Positions 43,983-55,438 of a DNA stretch of 64,000 nucleotides are shown one piece after another. The stretch covers positions 1,860,001 through 1,924,000 of the forward strand of contig JANVAS020000239.1 of the NCBI GenBank assembly GCA_027563935.2, given 5' to 3'. The notes under the pieces were generated by a model that made no database searches, was not told the origin of the DNA, and was given only the letters and a program-made list of their open reading frames with translations. This DNA comes from Costus lasius. Its lineage: Eukaryota > Streptophyta > Magnoliopsida > Zingiberales > Costaceae. Positions within the stretch are counted from its first letter, which is position 1. The number at the start of each line of letters is the position of its first letter. The position numbers were made by a program, and so were the translations under genes.

Positions 43983-45736
43983 GGTGTTCGTTGCTGCAGG
44001 AATCTACAACAATGCAAGAACAGCAAGGTCAGTATCAATGTTAAGAATCAATCAGGACTTAAGAATGATTCTTTTTCTCACTATTTTATCTGGCTGAAAA
44101 AAATCCAGCAAAACAGCCCGAAAGAGTAGAACTCTTTTAGTGAGATGGGATCCAGATTTCATACTTGGTCTCCGCGTCCCGCTCAGGCGAGATATGATGC
44201 ACAGAGAGTACAAGCACTAATTTCTGGTAGGCAGTCCCTGCCAATTGCCAACCCGTGCGATTCCCCTTCATCTGGGCAATCCAGCAGACTGTGCCAACTG
44301 AGTTGGTACAACACAGTCTCTGATCCCACAGTTGGCTGCCTCCATGTGCTACCATATGCGCCACATATGTAGCCTACATGGTCAAGCTAACCCGACTTAC
44401 TCCCTGGACCACCATGTGCTATGCTGAGCAACGAGAAGCGATAAATCCCTTCTCTGTAACACGCAGGTGTAATCCCGCACCGTCTGAAGATAGATGGACG
44501 TGCCCACTGAGTGGGTACAACACGGCTCCAACGATAGTCAGAACAGTGAGGTTTCGCGTCAGAAAGCTATCGAGCTTGATATTTTAGCGTTGGATTTTAA
44601 CGGTCTTTTATCTTCTTACCTATCATGCAAACCCTATGGTGATAGCAGAAGATAACTAAACATGCAATTCTAATTATAAGCAATAAGTAGAAAGCATGCT
44701 GATCTTATGTGGTAAAAGCCCATAGAGCCTAAGTAAGACCTTAAATCAACTTAAGTCTTCACTTGCTCTTGTTGGGTCTTTTGCATCTCATCTGGTCCAA
44801 CCCAGGGCCCTAGCGCTCAATGCAGCTCAGGTGCGCCCACCAGCTGAATGCACCTCTGCGATGTGTGCTTTTGTGCTCTTGTCTAATTAAAATACATTTT
44901 AATCTATCTAGACAAGTTTGACTCGCAGGTCAATTATACAATAAATTAATTAAAAATGTGATTCGCAGATCACAAAATATAATAATTTACCAGGCTCGCA
45001 GGCCCCAGCACAGCACACATTAAAAGGGCAACCCACATAAGATTAAATAAACAAGCATCATGGCATCATTCAATCAATCATGTGATCCATTACAAATAAA
45101 ATTTCGAAAACCCATTGGCATCAATTTTAATTTTCTTATGTGCCCTACAACCTTACAACGGTCCATTGATAGGGATCCACTCATCAATCTAGTTAGATCC
45201 ATGCCCTTGCATGCACCAAGTCCTAACTGACTCGAGTTGACCTAATGGTCAACCATGCATGCGCCAAGGGCTGAACAGCCAACATGAGTTCTGGCAAGCG
45301 GGTGTGACCCCGGGCCTAACTCATGTGTGTTCACTGGCTGTCTCAACCAGACCTCGCTACACGCCTGTGATGCAATCGACCTATAGCCACCTCGTGCTTG
45401 CGCACAGGTGCCATCTGGTCGATCCATCTAGGCTGTCAGATGGTCTGATCAGACTAATTTGATCTATACTAGATGATGCTTTCAACCCCATCAACCCGTC
45501 TAAGGGTTTATTGTAGGTGCGGCTTAGATCTAGTGAAAGTCGCGCATGTCATTTAGGGTTTTTAGAAAAACAACTACAACAACATAATAGAAGCGCAACC
45601 AACATACATGCGCCAAGGAAACATACAAGTTTCGGCATGTATAAAATTTACATGTAAATCTCGCATGTAAGGAAGATCTAAGCATACAAGGATCACATAA
45701 CATACATAGCAATCATATGAACCATATAAGATCCTA
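43983..45736 (-). other. Copia D 5' leader (untranslated)
   Basis: About 1.75 kb, no long frame. The 75-codon sense frame is kept (44137-44364), but the 76-codon frame seen next to gag in A and B is lost to small indels. Hairpin block at 44225-44524. Instead of tandem repeats near the PBS it has unique sequence with scattered CATACAAG and CATGTAA motifs. Confidence 0.8.
44225..44524 (-). promoter_or_regulatory. Structured leader RNA block, copia D
   Basis: Hairpin a is GGCAG-TCC-CTGCC (44230-44242), a compensatory change from GGCTG/CAGCC in A and B. Hairpin b has outer stem AGACTGTG/CACAGTCT (44286-44293, 44312-44319). Hairpin c is GAGAAG...CTTCTC (44433-44438, 44449-44454). Hairpin d is CGTG-CCCAC-TGA-GTGGG-TACAA-CACG (44499-44524). 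Confidence 0.57.
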
Positions 45737-45748
45737 GCTCTGATACCA
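45737..45748 (-). other. Copia D primer binding site (initiator Met-tRNA)
   Basis: Sense TGGTATCAGAGC, two bases from the 5' LTR. Confidence 0.95.
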
Positions 45749-45750
45749 AT

Positions 45751-47455
45751 TGAAGAGTCCACTTCAAGGGGGAGCGCAAGCAGATGAAACCCTAATTTAG
45801 GGGGCGCATGCAATTTTGCTAGGGTTTCAACAACACAATCGCTTATATGCTCATATGATCAACTTTGATAGATTGATTAGATCAAGAAGGAGATCATACC
45901 AATGCCATCGAATGGATGGTGCCTTGGAAGCAAAGACGCAAGTGCTCCTTCTCCAAAGGTGACGCACACAACAAATGAAGATGGCTTGCTCCTTTGAATC
46001 CTTTGTGCTAGCAAAGCGCTTCAAAGGGTCCTTGTCGCGTGAGGATGATGAGAGATCAAGCTTGGCCGAGAGCTCCACACCTTCGTCCACCACTCCTTCT
46101 CATCAAAAGCTTTTCCACACCAAAAGGAAGCGTTCACACGAGAAGAGGTAAACGTTGAGGCGTTATGTGGCGTTTTGGAGAGTGGCACATAATGACATTC
46201 CATAAATAGAAGATATAAAGCCATGCGCCCACAAACCAAACAAAACGCCTACTAGCATTGAACCAAGCGTTCACCCATGTGAACCGGTTCATGCCAAACC
46301 GTTCCAATTGAATTTGGTTCACTAACCAAATCAAACCGGCCCAAGCCATGGTCTATATCTTATTGAACCAAATGGTTCAAGATCTAACCGTTGATCTCTT
46401 GATGCTCTTGATCTCACCGATCTAGCATCAAATCTCTCGATCGAAGCTTACCGATCTCAAGCCCTAATCAATCAAACATGATCAGACCAGATCTGACTTA
46501 TAATCAGAGATCAAATCCCTTCAAACTGAACCCAAACAATTCAGTCCACACGATCTGACTTAAGTAAGCCATATCATCAAATTGTGCGACCCTGAGGGTT
46601 TCCTTTAAATGTCGGTAACGATAACTTTCGTTATCACGATCACTGAGGGGTATCTAGCAACACATCACTGTCTCCCGATATAAAGGAAAGAGTCTTCCAA
46701 GACTACACCCAAACCACAGCACAAGTGTGAATCCACTTCACTAGGCATACATGTTTCCTTTGCCACTGGATGTTCTTATTGGACAAGCATGTCAAGCCTG
46801 TAGCTCCAATATGATGAGCATGATTAGATCAGATGAACATAGTCATTAGGGTATGGCCATACACTATTCTCAATCATCTCATTCAGGGGGGCCCCTTTAG
46901 AACATCACACTCCTTAAACAAGGAGACGGCAATCCTGTAACTATCACTAGTGCCCTAACCTGACTCATGATCATTATCCAAGATAGTCTATAACCATTAT
47001 GTTTCAAATGATATTGAACTACCTCAAAACAATGACAATCATCATTTAGAAACACAAGTGATCTCAAGTCAGAGGACATGTGCCACTTGTTGCAAACAAG
47101 GATTATTCACATTGTGACAAACAATTGAATATCCTAGTAGGGTCTGTCCAGTACATCCAATGTACCCATGAGTCTACATCTTATTCCATGCTCGAAGCAT
47201 CCTATAAGATTAGAACACATATTAGTCTCAATCATATCAAGGCTGTCTCATGTTCACCAAGATATTTCGACTAAGGACATATAGCATGTCAGCCTAGCTG
47301 AACAGCTTTGAGACATTATTCAGAAGTACACTTATTGCAGCAGATAATGTAACAAACTGAATAACAACCATGCCTTTATAAACATAAGAGTTTATTACAT
47401 GATACTGATACAATCCCAAGGCCTCAAACATTAGCCTTAAGGGCATACCCCAACA
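45751..47455 (-). repeat. Copia D 5' LTR
   Basis: 1705 bp, same length as its partner. Probable sense TATA box TCCTTTATAT at 46678-46687. Followed by target duplication TTCGG. Confidence 0.95.
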
Positions 47456-48199
47456 TTCGGCCAATGCCATGGTCTTCCTCCAATGAGGATGCACCACAAT
47501 GCAAGAAGCCAAGTTTGCTAGCTCTCAAACCCAAGGGTTCGGCCATGCCTAACTTGCGCCACTAAGCAGGCTTGCGCCTCTTTTTTTTATGCTTGTTGCG
47601 CCACTATCCAAGGTATGCATGCGCCAAGTTCCAAGTACATGCGCCACCCTAATCTTCTTCTTAGTTAAAAGCAAAAAGAAAAGCGGCACGCAGGCGTCAC
47701 GAGGACACATCACAGGCATGCAAAGGGGGCTTGACTAATGATCACAACATCATGCACAATCAAGGAATTTACTCATGCAATTCTTCATGCTCATGAAAAA
47801 CATAAAATCTGAAATTTTACTGTTTCATAAAACTAGTCTTTTTCTCATCTTCTTCTCACAAATCTTTTGGTTAATTGCGATTTATTTTTCATGATGATTT
47901 CTGAGATCCTTTCGGCTGGCAATTTTGTCAGATCAAGAGACTTGGCCAGTCCGAAGACACAATGCCCGTCCTACTTGACAAAGTTACGTGCGCCTATGAT
48001 CTTTAAATCAAACAAGAAAAATAGTCCAAAAATCCAAAAGAGATTGAGAGGATGATAGAAATAAGAAACCCTAATTTTTCCTACTTAGAAAAATCGTCTG
48101 TCATCCATCATGCTATTTATGAAAATAGAGATATAGCATGTGAGCATAAAAGAAAAGCATAAAATGTCGTTCGAGCCTTGCAAGTCGCTCTGATATCAC
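47456..48199 (-). other. Element E 5' leader, fragment 3, with primer binding site
   Basis: Non-coding. Contains GGCACGCAGGCGTCACGAGGAC-type sequence matching the CAGGCACGCAGGCCCCAGC motif in the other copia leaders, then GCTCTGATATCA at 48187-48198 (sense TGATATCAGAGC), a Met-tRNA PBS with one mismatch, one base from LTR E. Together with fragments 1 and 2 it gives a leader of about 1.5 kb. Confidence 0.75.
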
Positions 48200-50127
48200 T
48201 GTTGGGAAACCTCGGGGACATTTTACAATTTTTCAGAGTCATAGACATACATACATACATTGCACAGCGGAAGAATGTCCCCGAAACAGGCCGGTCCCAA
48301 AAACCAAGTGAAGATCGCAAGCAAGAGAGTCGACACGATGAGTTAAGAAATACCTTAAGAGCGATTTGGAGTGATGCCGATGTAGGCGCCCAAGTGTGCG
48401 CCCTCTGCAGTCTCACACACACGGATCTCTTGAGTTCTCTTCTTCCACGCCCGGTGCTAGCCTCGGGAAGAAGATCAAAGCCTTAGGGAGACGCTCCACT
48501 TCACTTGCACTACCAAGAGGAAAGGATGCGCCAAGAGAAGAAGGAAACAAGCCAAACCGCCAAGCACCAAAGCTCTTTGTGCCAAGAGGAAAGGAGGGAG
48601 AAGCTTGCGGCTATGGAAGAAAGAAGATGCGCCCTTGCTCCTAGTTCTCGCCCCTCTTCTTGTGTTCATGCCTCCAAGGATTAATCATCATAAGAGGGGG
48701 CGAGAGGGTCACATATATATAGGGCAAGAGGCGGTTAAGGGAAGGGCCAAGATCATGACAAGTGTAGGGCTAGGACGAGGAGGTTTGAGACAAGGAAAGT
48801 CTCCAAGACTTTACCATAAACTCCATTCAACCTATCCATAATTGCCCAAGTACCATATCAGCCCAAGACATGCCTTAGAGGCATTCATACCATCAAGGGA
48901 GAAGGGCTAGGCGCCAATTGCTTCCTTAATGAAGCAATTTTGCCACCCAAACCCCATTATACCCCTTAGGCGCCAATGAGGTTGGGTTTCTCCCCATTAT
49001 ACCCTTTTAGCCACTTATCTCTTCATGAGAACTTGTTATTGGGCCTCGTTGGATAATGAGCTAGCCCAAACTCCATTACATGGGTTGATTAAGCACTTGG
49101 ATCCAATCCAATGCAACCCTAATCCAAATGTGACCAACCATGGTCAAATACGAGTCAACCTGCCAAAAATGAAGTTTGGCTCCAATAACATTCTTCCATC
49201 TCATCAGGCCCATTGGCGCTGATGAAATCTCCCAATTAGATCCGAGTTATCCAATAACTCGATCATAAGGCTTCCCGATCAATACGAGAACTCAAGTATC
49301 AAGGTGTGCGACCCTGTAGGTTCCTCTGACGCTGGCAGTGCTGGCCAAAGGTCATCACAAGCAGTGAGTGGCACCTTGCAGTGCATCGCTGCTACCCAGG
49401 TCATTGGAATGGATATCGACATCGACATCCCTATCATCGCAACTAGGTACAGATGCATTACAGTCTCTTTGCCGAACTGATATCCGATTGGACAAGTGTG
49501 TCACCACTTGTTTTCATCCAATCACATGGCTATAACTAAAACAGGTTCTTACCTGGGTATGGCCATACACTCTCAGTCATAGAACCATAGAGGAGCTCCA
49601 TGGATATCATACTTCCCTAAGGAAGGGGCAAATCCTTTGTCTGTCCATTGACCATCTCATATGGGTCGTGACATGCTCAATGACAACCGTTATGACCTTC
49701 CAACTACGGCGAGGTGTTAGGTTGTATCAAAGCAAGTCCCTAACCATATAGAATGATCAATGACCTCAAGTCAAGGGATCAATGCATCTCCTGTCACTTA
49801 TGAGGATAACTCATGACACCAAGTCGTAGCCTCACAGTGGGTCTATCCAGTATATCCTCCAATGATATATCCTTGTGTCTGCGTCCTAACCAGCCCACAT
49901 ACCAGTCTCACATGTACCATAGCTGTCCCATATCCACTAATGTACATCGACTGGGGACTATAGTTCGAGCTCAGATCCAATCTGTCTCCAGGGACATTAT
50001 CATGTTAGTACATATTCGCAGATGTAAACAAACATAGATAACGACAATGCCAGAATGATATATAAATATCAAAGTCAAGTAGTACATAAGTGGACTTAAA
50101 CTAGGTCCTAGGGCATATACACCAACA
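48200..50127 (-). repeat. Element E 5' LTR
   Basis: 1928 bp, TGTTGGGAAACC...ATACACCAACA. It carries short blocks shared with the A-I LTRs (GTGCGACCCTG, CAGTGAGTGGCACC, CTGGGTATGGCCATACACT, TCTATCCAGTATATCC, CGACTGGGGACTATAG) but is otherwise diverged. The 3' LTR and coding region of E lie outside the window, so no LTR-pair dating is possible. Confidence 0.82.
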
Positions 50128-50757
50128 GGCTAAGGAAGAGGCTGCACCATATGATTTAGATGCGCCAAAGAGAAGTCATGATGTGCTCTCTACCATCCCT
50201 AATCTTCTACTTTAATTGCAAAACAAATAAAGAAAATAGGGCGGCACGCAGGCCTCACAAGAATACATCCCAGGCATGCATAAGGGCTTGTCTATAACCA
50301 TATCATAATGGAATAATAAAAGCACCTACTCATGCTCTTCTACATGCAATGAAAAACCAACAATTAAAATTAATTATAGTTTTTCATAAAACTGTTCATC
50401 ACCCAAAATAATTGTCACAAAATTTCCCCAAAATAATTCTCTCAGGCTCCCTGTGAAAAGTGGTGCATGCATGCCCAAGGCGTGCAAGCCGCACCCTTTT
50501 CAGTCCACCTTACCATGTAAAATTTAAAGGGAAAAATTCCCTAATATTTTACAAAGCTTGTGCGCAAGGTCCGTCCTTGACACACAAGGAGAATCTGTTA
50601 GTAGGAGATTTTAGACAAAAATTTCAACATGATAAACCTACCTTTTTTTAAGCAAAAAAATCATGACATAAAAATTTTAAAAAATCTTTTATGTCCTGGG
50701 CGCATGTAGATAAGCAAAATACACCGCGTGGGTCTCATAAGTTCCCTCTGATACCAT
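50128..50757 (-). other. Element F 5' leader fragment with primer binding site
   Basis: Non-coding 630 bp between LTR E and LTR F. Shows GGCGGCACGCAGGCCTCAC and CCTACTCATGCTC motifs like the E leader. Sense TGGTATCAGAG at 50746-50756 next to LTR F is the Met-tRNA PBS. The left edge is where E inserted. Confidence 0.72.
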
Positions 50758-52974
50758 TGTTGGAAATCCCCGGGGCAATTTTAAAATTTTAATAATAGCG
50801 GAAGCGTTGGCCCGAAACAGGATAGCCCTAAGAGCCAGGATCCCTTACGAGTGATCCACCATATTTGTCAGAGTAATATACCTTTATTCACATAATCCTA
50901 GGGGCTGGTGATGACGAAGAAGAGGCGCACAAGTGTCCGCCCTCTACAATCGTGCACACACGGACTGCTCAAGATTCTCTTCCCTCCACGCCTGGTGCTA
51001 GCCTTCAGGAGGAAGATCCTATTGCCTATGTCGCTGCCCTCTTTGCTTCGCCATCTCCAAGATGCGCCAAAGAGGTGATGAAGGGAGGAAATTGACCACA
51101 AGGAGAGGGAAGCTCTATAACTTGTGTCAATCTCATGTCTAGCCACTTTTCCTCATGGTATGTGCCATCATGAAGATGCGCCCATGATGAATATCTTCTT
51201 CTCCATCAATGTAAGCAGCAATCTCCCCAAGGAGATGCACTAAGATGATGAGAATAGATATTGTAAACTCCTCTTCCTCTCCTTTCTTCTTCAAATTCAT
51301 GGAAGTTGCGCCCATAGAAGAAAAATCCTTCTTCATGTGCTAATCTCTCCAAGGGATACATCATCAAAGAAGGAAGAAGACTCCAAGCCTTCTTTTGCAC
51401 CCATGGAAGAAGAAGGTGTTGCCACCATGAAGGTGGCGCCGCTTCTCTCTTGGAGGCGCCATGGAGACGGAGATATCATCTCCTCTTCCACCAATCTCTC
51501 CAAAGGATGCGCTATGAAGGAAGGAAGATGCTCCAAGGTGGTTTCATGCGCCTAGAGGGGATGAAACATGTCATCCATGGAGGTGGGCGACACCTCCTTG
51601 CATGTAGTCGCCATGGGGAGAGCTTTGGAGGTGAGCGGCTAGGTTAGAAGAGTGTTATGATCGATTTTTGGCTAGGGCTCTATTTATTTACAAATTTTCA
51701 TAATTAATAAGCACCTAGATCCATTAATGCTTAATGGATGCGGATCCACAACTTAAGTGATGAATATATTTAATATAAATATTCACTTAAGTTGTGCGTG
51801 GCGCCCATGACTTAAGTTGTGCATTAATTGAATATAAATATTCAATTTAACACTTAAGTCGCAGGCTCCCATGTTACGTTTAAATCAATCACAAAAAGCC
51901 TCCGAACAAAACCGGAGCTTAAACCCAATATTTGACCACTCGACTGAACCTAGTCCATTGAGGTCAAACGTGGTCACCCGAAGGTCAACTGGGGTCAACT
52001 AAAGTCAAAACGCAACATCATCCCAAACGATCATCTCCAACTCATCAGATGCATCCGCGATGCTTCGGACTCCCAAACTAACTCGAATCAACCAAATCAC
52101 TCGATCATAGGCAATTCGATCAATACGAGATCTCGAGTGTCAAGGTGTGCGACCCTGTAGGTTCCTCAGACGTTGGCAGTGATAACCTCACATCATCACA
52201 AGCAATGAGTGGCACCTAGCAGTACATCATTGCTACCCAAGTCCTCGGAATAGAGTCGTCATCGACATCCCCTAAAACTGTGACAAGATACATATACACT
52301 CTAGTCCTTTTGTCAGGCTGATTATCCAAGTCGGACAAGTGTGTCACACTTGTTTATTCCAACATTAATGGTCATGACTCCATTCAGGCTTAACCTGGGT
52401 GTGGCCACGCACTTTTAGTCATGCACCATGTAGGGGCCCATGGACATCAAACTTCCCCGCAGGGAAGGGGCAAATCCTCTATTGGCACATTGAATTTCTC
52501 ATATGGCTCAAGATATACCCAATGACAACCGTTATGACTCCCTTGTTACGCGGAGCGTTAGGTTATATCAAAGTACATCCCTTACCATATAGAGATATCA
52601 ATGCCCTCAAGTCCAGGACGACTAAATCTCTGTCACTGTGATATTTGATCTATGACACCAAGTCAAATCCTCACGGCAGGTCGATCCAGTATATCTCCCT
52701 TGATATACCCATATGCCAGTGTTAGCAACCCATGCTCAACCAGCGCATATACCAGTCTCAAGTGTATCATAGCTGTCCCTTATCCACTATGACACTTGAC
52801 CGGGAATTATTCATTGAGATTAAATAGAATCTATCTCCAGGGACATTGTATATGCAAATGTACATATGATGCAGATGTACAAAAGGCATAACAACGACCA
52901 TACCAGGATGTTTATCATAAATGAATGTAACTCATATTGAACCAGCCATAGGTCCTAGTGCATATACTCCAACA
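50758..52974 (-). repeat. Element F 5' LTR
   Basis: 2217 bp, TGTTGGAAATCC...ATACTCCAACA. Related to LTR E by shared blocks (GTGTGCGACCCTGTAGGTTCCTC, ACAACCGTTATGAC, CCAGTCTCA) but clearly diverged. Includes GAAGA/CATGGA-rich low-complexity sequence at about 51160-51640. Several short frames there are not convincing genes. Inserted into the Athila-type LTR. Confidence 0.78.
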
Positions 52975-53338
52975 AGTAGGAGACGTTCTGGGTAAATACC
53001 GAGGTGTACACTCGAAAGAGGGCACCTTGTACCATAGGGTAGATTCCTTATGCATATATGTAAATTCAAGTAACTGATGTTTATTTCTTAGCGCAATTAA
53101 AATTGTCGGAGTGGTGGAAACCTTCGCCCTGATTTCCTCTGTCATATATTTACCCTGCCATTGTTGTTTGATTTCTTGCTTACGATTTCGCTTAGTTTTA
53201 GTTTTTAAAGTTCCAAAAACTACGATTTGATTAGCTTAGATTCCAAGAATTAGATTTTCTGGTACTCACCTTGTTCCCTGTGGGATTTGATATCTTTTGT
53301 ATTACTTCGACATTTCCGTGCACTTGGGGATAGTGTCA
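52975..53338 (+). repeat. Athila/Tat-type 5' LTR, 3' part
   Basis: T-rich sequence ending CGTGCACTTGGGGATAGTGTCA just before the PBS. This ending resembles Athila-type LTR ends known from other plants. The upstream part was displaced by element F. Confidence 0.7.
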
Positions 53339-53344
53339 AGTTTT

Positions 53345-53362
53345 TGGCGCCGTTGCCGGGGA
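53345..53362 (+). other. Athila/Tat-type primer binding site (tRNA-Asp type)
   Basis: TGGCGCCGTTGCCGGGGA, an 18-base motif known as the PBS of Athila-type elements (complementary to the 3' end of tRNA-Asp). It differs from the Met-tRNA PBS of all other elements here. Confidence 0.88.
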
Positions 53363-53504
53363 ACAATGGTTGATATCAATATAGTTATATGGATTGGTAG
53401 ACTAAGCTTTAGTTAGTTTTCTTTTCTTTCTTCATTTTTGTTTTACACTGATTTTTGCTTGTGTCGACTGCTTTGAACTTCATACTTGAATCTGACAAAT
53501 TTTT

Positions 53505-54812
53505 ATGCAAAGAAGTTCCAGGGCAGGACAACTATTTGAAATCGATCTTGAGATAGAACGGACCTTCAGACAAAGAAGAAAGCTTAATCAAACTCAACAA
53601 AAGGAAGGTCAAGAACAGATGGAATACCTTCACATTGACATGGAGAATGAACCAGCGCCCGAACCTGTGAACAACAACAATGCCAGAACACTGTGAGAAT
53701 ATGCAGCACCTTGTTCACATGGGTTTCATTTAGGAATCGTTAGGCCTAGTGTCGAGGCCAATAATTTTGAAATTAAACCTACTCTACCTTCCATGATACA
53801 ATAGAATCAATTCGGTGGTTCTCCTCTTGAGGACCCAGATATGCACTTGTCTATATTTTTATAATATTGAGATATATTAAAGATTGATGGAGCTACTTCT
53901 GATGCTATCAGGTTACGCTTGTTCCCATTCTCTCTGCGGGACAGTGCAAGGGCATGGCTCCACACTATCCCCCTAGCTTCAATACGGACATGGGATGAAC
54001 TGTCTCAGGCTTTCCCCTCGAAGTATTTCCCTCTTTCGAAGACAATCCAACTCAGAAATCAGATAACGAGCTTCATGCAGAAGGATGGAGAGTCTTTGTA
54101 CGAATCTTGGGAGAGATTCATAGAGCATCAAAGACTGTGTCTGCACCATGGGATTGAGACTTGGGTTATAGTACACACGTTCTACATGGGATTGCAATAC
54201 AATACTAGACTCACAGTCGATGCAGCTGCTGGAGGATCGGGACTGATTAGCAAAGTACCTGAAGATGCTATAAGCCTCCTGGAGGACATGGCACTGAACT
54301 ATCATCAATGGAATCTAGAGCAAGGTGCACCTTCGAGGAGAGCAGGTAAATTCAATCTTGATTCATTAACCGCTCTCGCTGCGAAGGTAGACAATCTGAC
54401 TTAGAAATTTGATCCATGGTATGTTAACTCTTTTGACACTAATTCATTGTCTTGTGAGCTGTGTGGCGTTGCAGAACATGTAGGTGCTGAGTGCTGAGCG
54501 AGAGACGGACAAGTGGTCCAAGCTCAGCATGAAGATCTGAACGCAGTTGGAAATGCAAACCCCATGAACAACCCTTATTCCAACTATTACAATCCTGGCT
54601 GGTGTAACCACCCAAATTTCTCCTACCGTACCACGCAACCTATACAACCAGGGCAAGCGCCACCACAAGTTCAACCTCAGGAAGGGAACTTCCGGCCGCC
54701 ACAACAAAAAATTATAGGCAGCCACCTGGGTTCCAACAGAGAAACTACAATCCTCCACTTCAACAAGCAAATTATAATCCTCCTCCAAGACCGGCCCAGG
54801 ACTCTCAACTGA
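53505..54812 (+). pseudogene. Athila/Tat-type gag, heavily interrupted
   Basis: The frame starting at ATG 53505 has stops at 53694, 53802 and twice more before the capsid-like domain (53919-54404). That domain has LFPFSLRDSARAWLHTIP, SWERFIEHQRLCLHHG and YNTRLTVDAAAGG, typical of plant Athila/Tat gag. A knuckle-like C-x2-C-x4-H-x4-C (CELCGVAEHVGAEC) is at 54453-54494 after a further stop at 54402. Downstream, a Pro/Gln/Asn-rich stretch to ~54812 shifts frame. The 54813-55438 segment is linker plus the KLPQKLKDPGSFSIPC motif before protease, with a TAG at 55373. Confidence 0.82.
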
Positions 54813-55438
54813 GTAAGTAGATAGTGACTGACATGATGAAATTGATGATGACGAGGATGGACTCTTTGGAAACGCATAATAAAATGTTAGAGAGCCAGCT
54901 TGCGGAGTAGGCTAGCTCATCCTCAAGAGCGCCAGGGAAGCTTCCATCACAGCCAGAAGTTAACCCGAGGGAACATTGCAATGCAATCTCCACTCGGAGC
55001 GGCAAGCAACTTGAAGACCCTAAGATGCCGACCGATGATACAAGGGATGAAGTGACACCGAACCCTGAGGAACAACACACAGATTCAACACCAGCGGAAC
55101 CTGAACGAACAGAGGAAGAGCGACCCTATGTTGGGCCGCCAGCCTACAAGCCGCCGATACCTTTCCCTCAGAGGCTTGTCAAAGCCAAGCTAGACAAGTA
55201 ATTCAGTAAATTTTTTGAAATATTGAAAAAACTATATATTAACGCTCCATTTGTTGATGCCCTTTCGCAGATGCCGACCTATGTGAAGTTCCTGAAGGAC
55301 ATCCTCTCAAATAAATGGAAGCAAGAAGACCAAGGAACTATGGCACTCACTGAGGAGTGTGGTGCGATTTTGTAGAACAAGCTTCCACAAAAACTCAAGG
55401 ACCCTGGCAGCTTTTCCATACCGTGCCAGATAGGAGAG

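Larger units (their letters stand above)
36633..47455 (-). mobile_element. Copia D: full-length Ty1/copia, interrupted by solo LTR H
   Basis: Minus-strand element with two 1705-bp LTRs, purine tract, Met-tRNA PBS and target duplication TTCGG (36628-36632, 47456-47460). LTRs differ at about a dozen sites by eye (~0.7%), so it is older than A and B. Leaving out H and one target duplication, the coding region is again 1295 codons, with two nonsense codons. Confidence 0.95.

Noticed and set aside
48117..48841. Several overlapping 60-100 codon frames in LTR E and similar ones in LTR F (50898-51647)
   Set aside because: Both strands are open because of GAAGA-rich low-complexity sequence; no domains or conserved starts.
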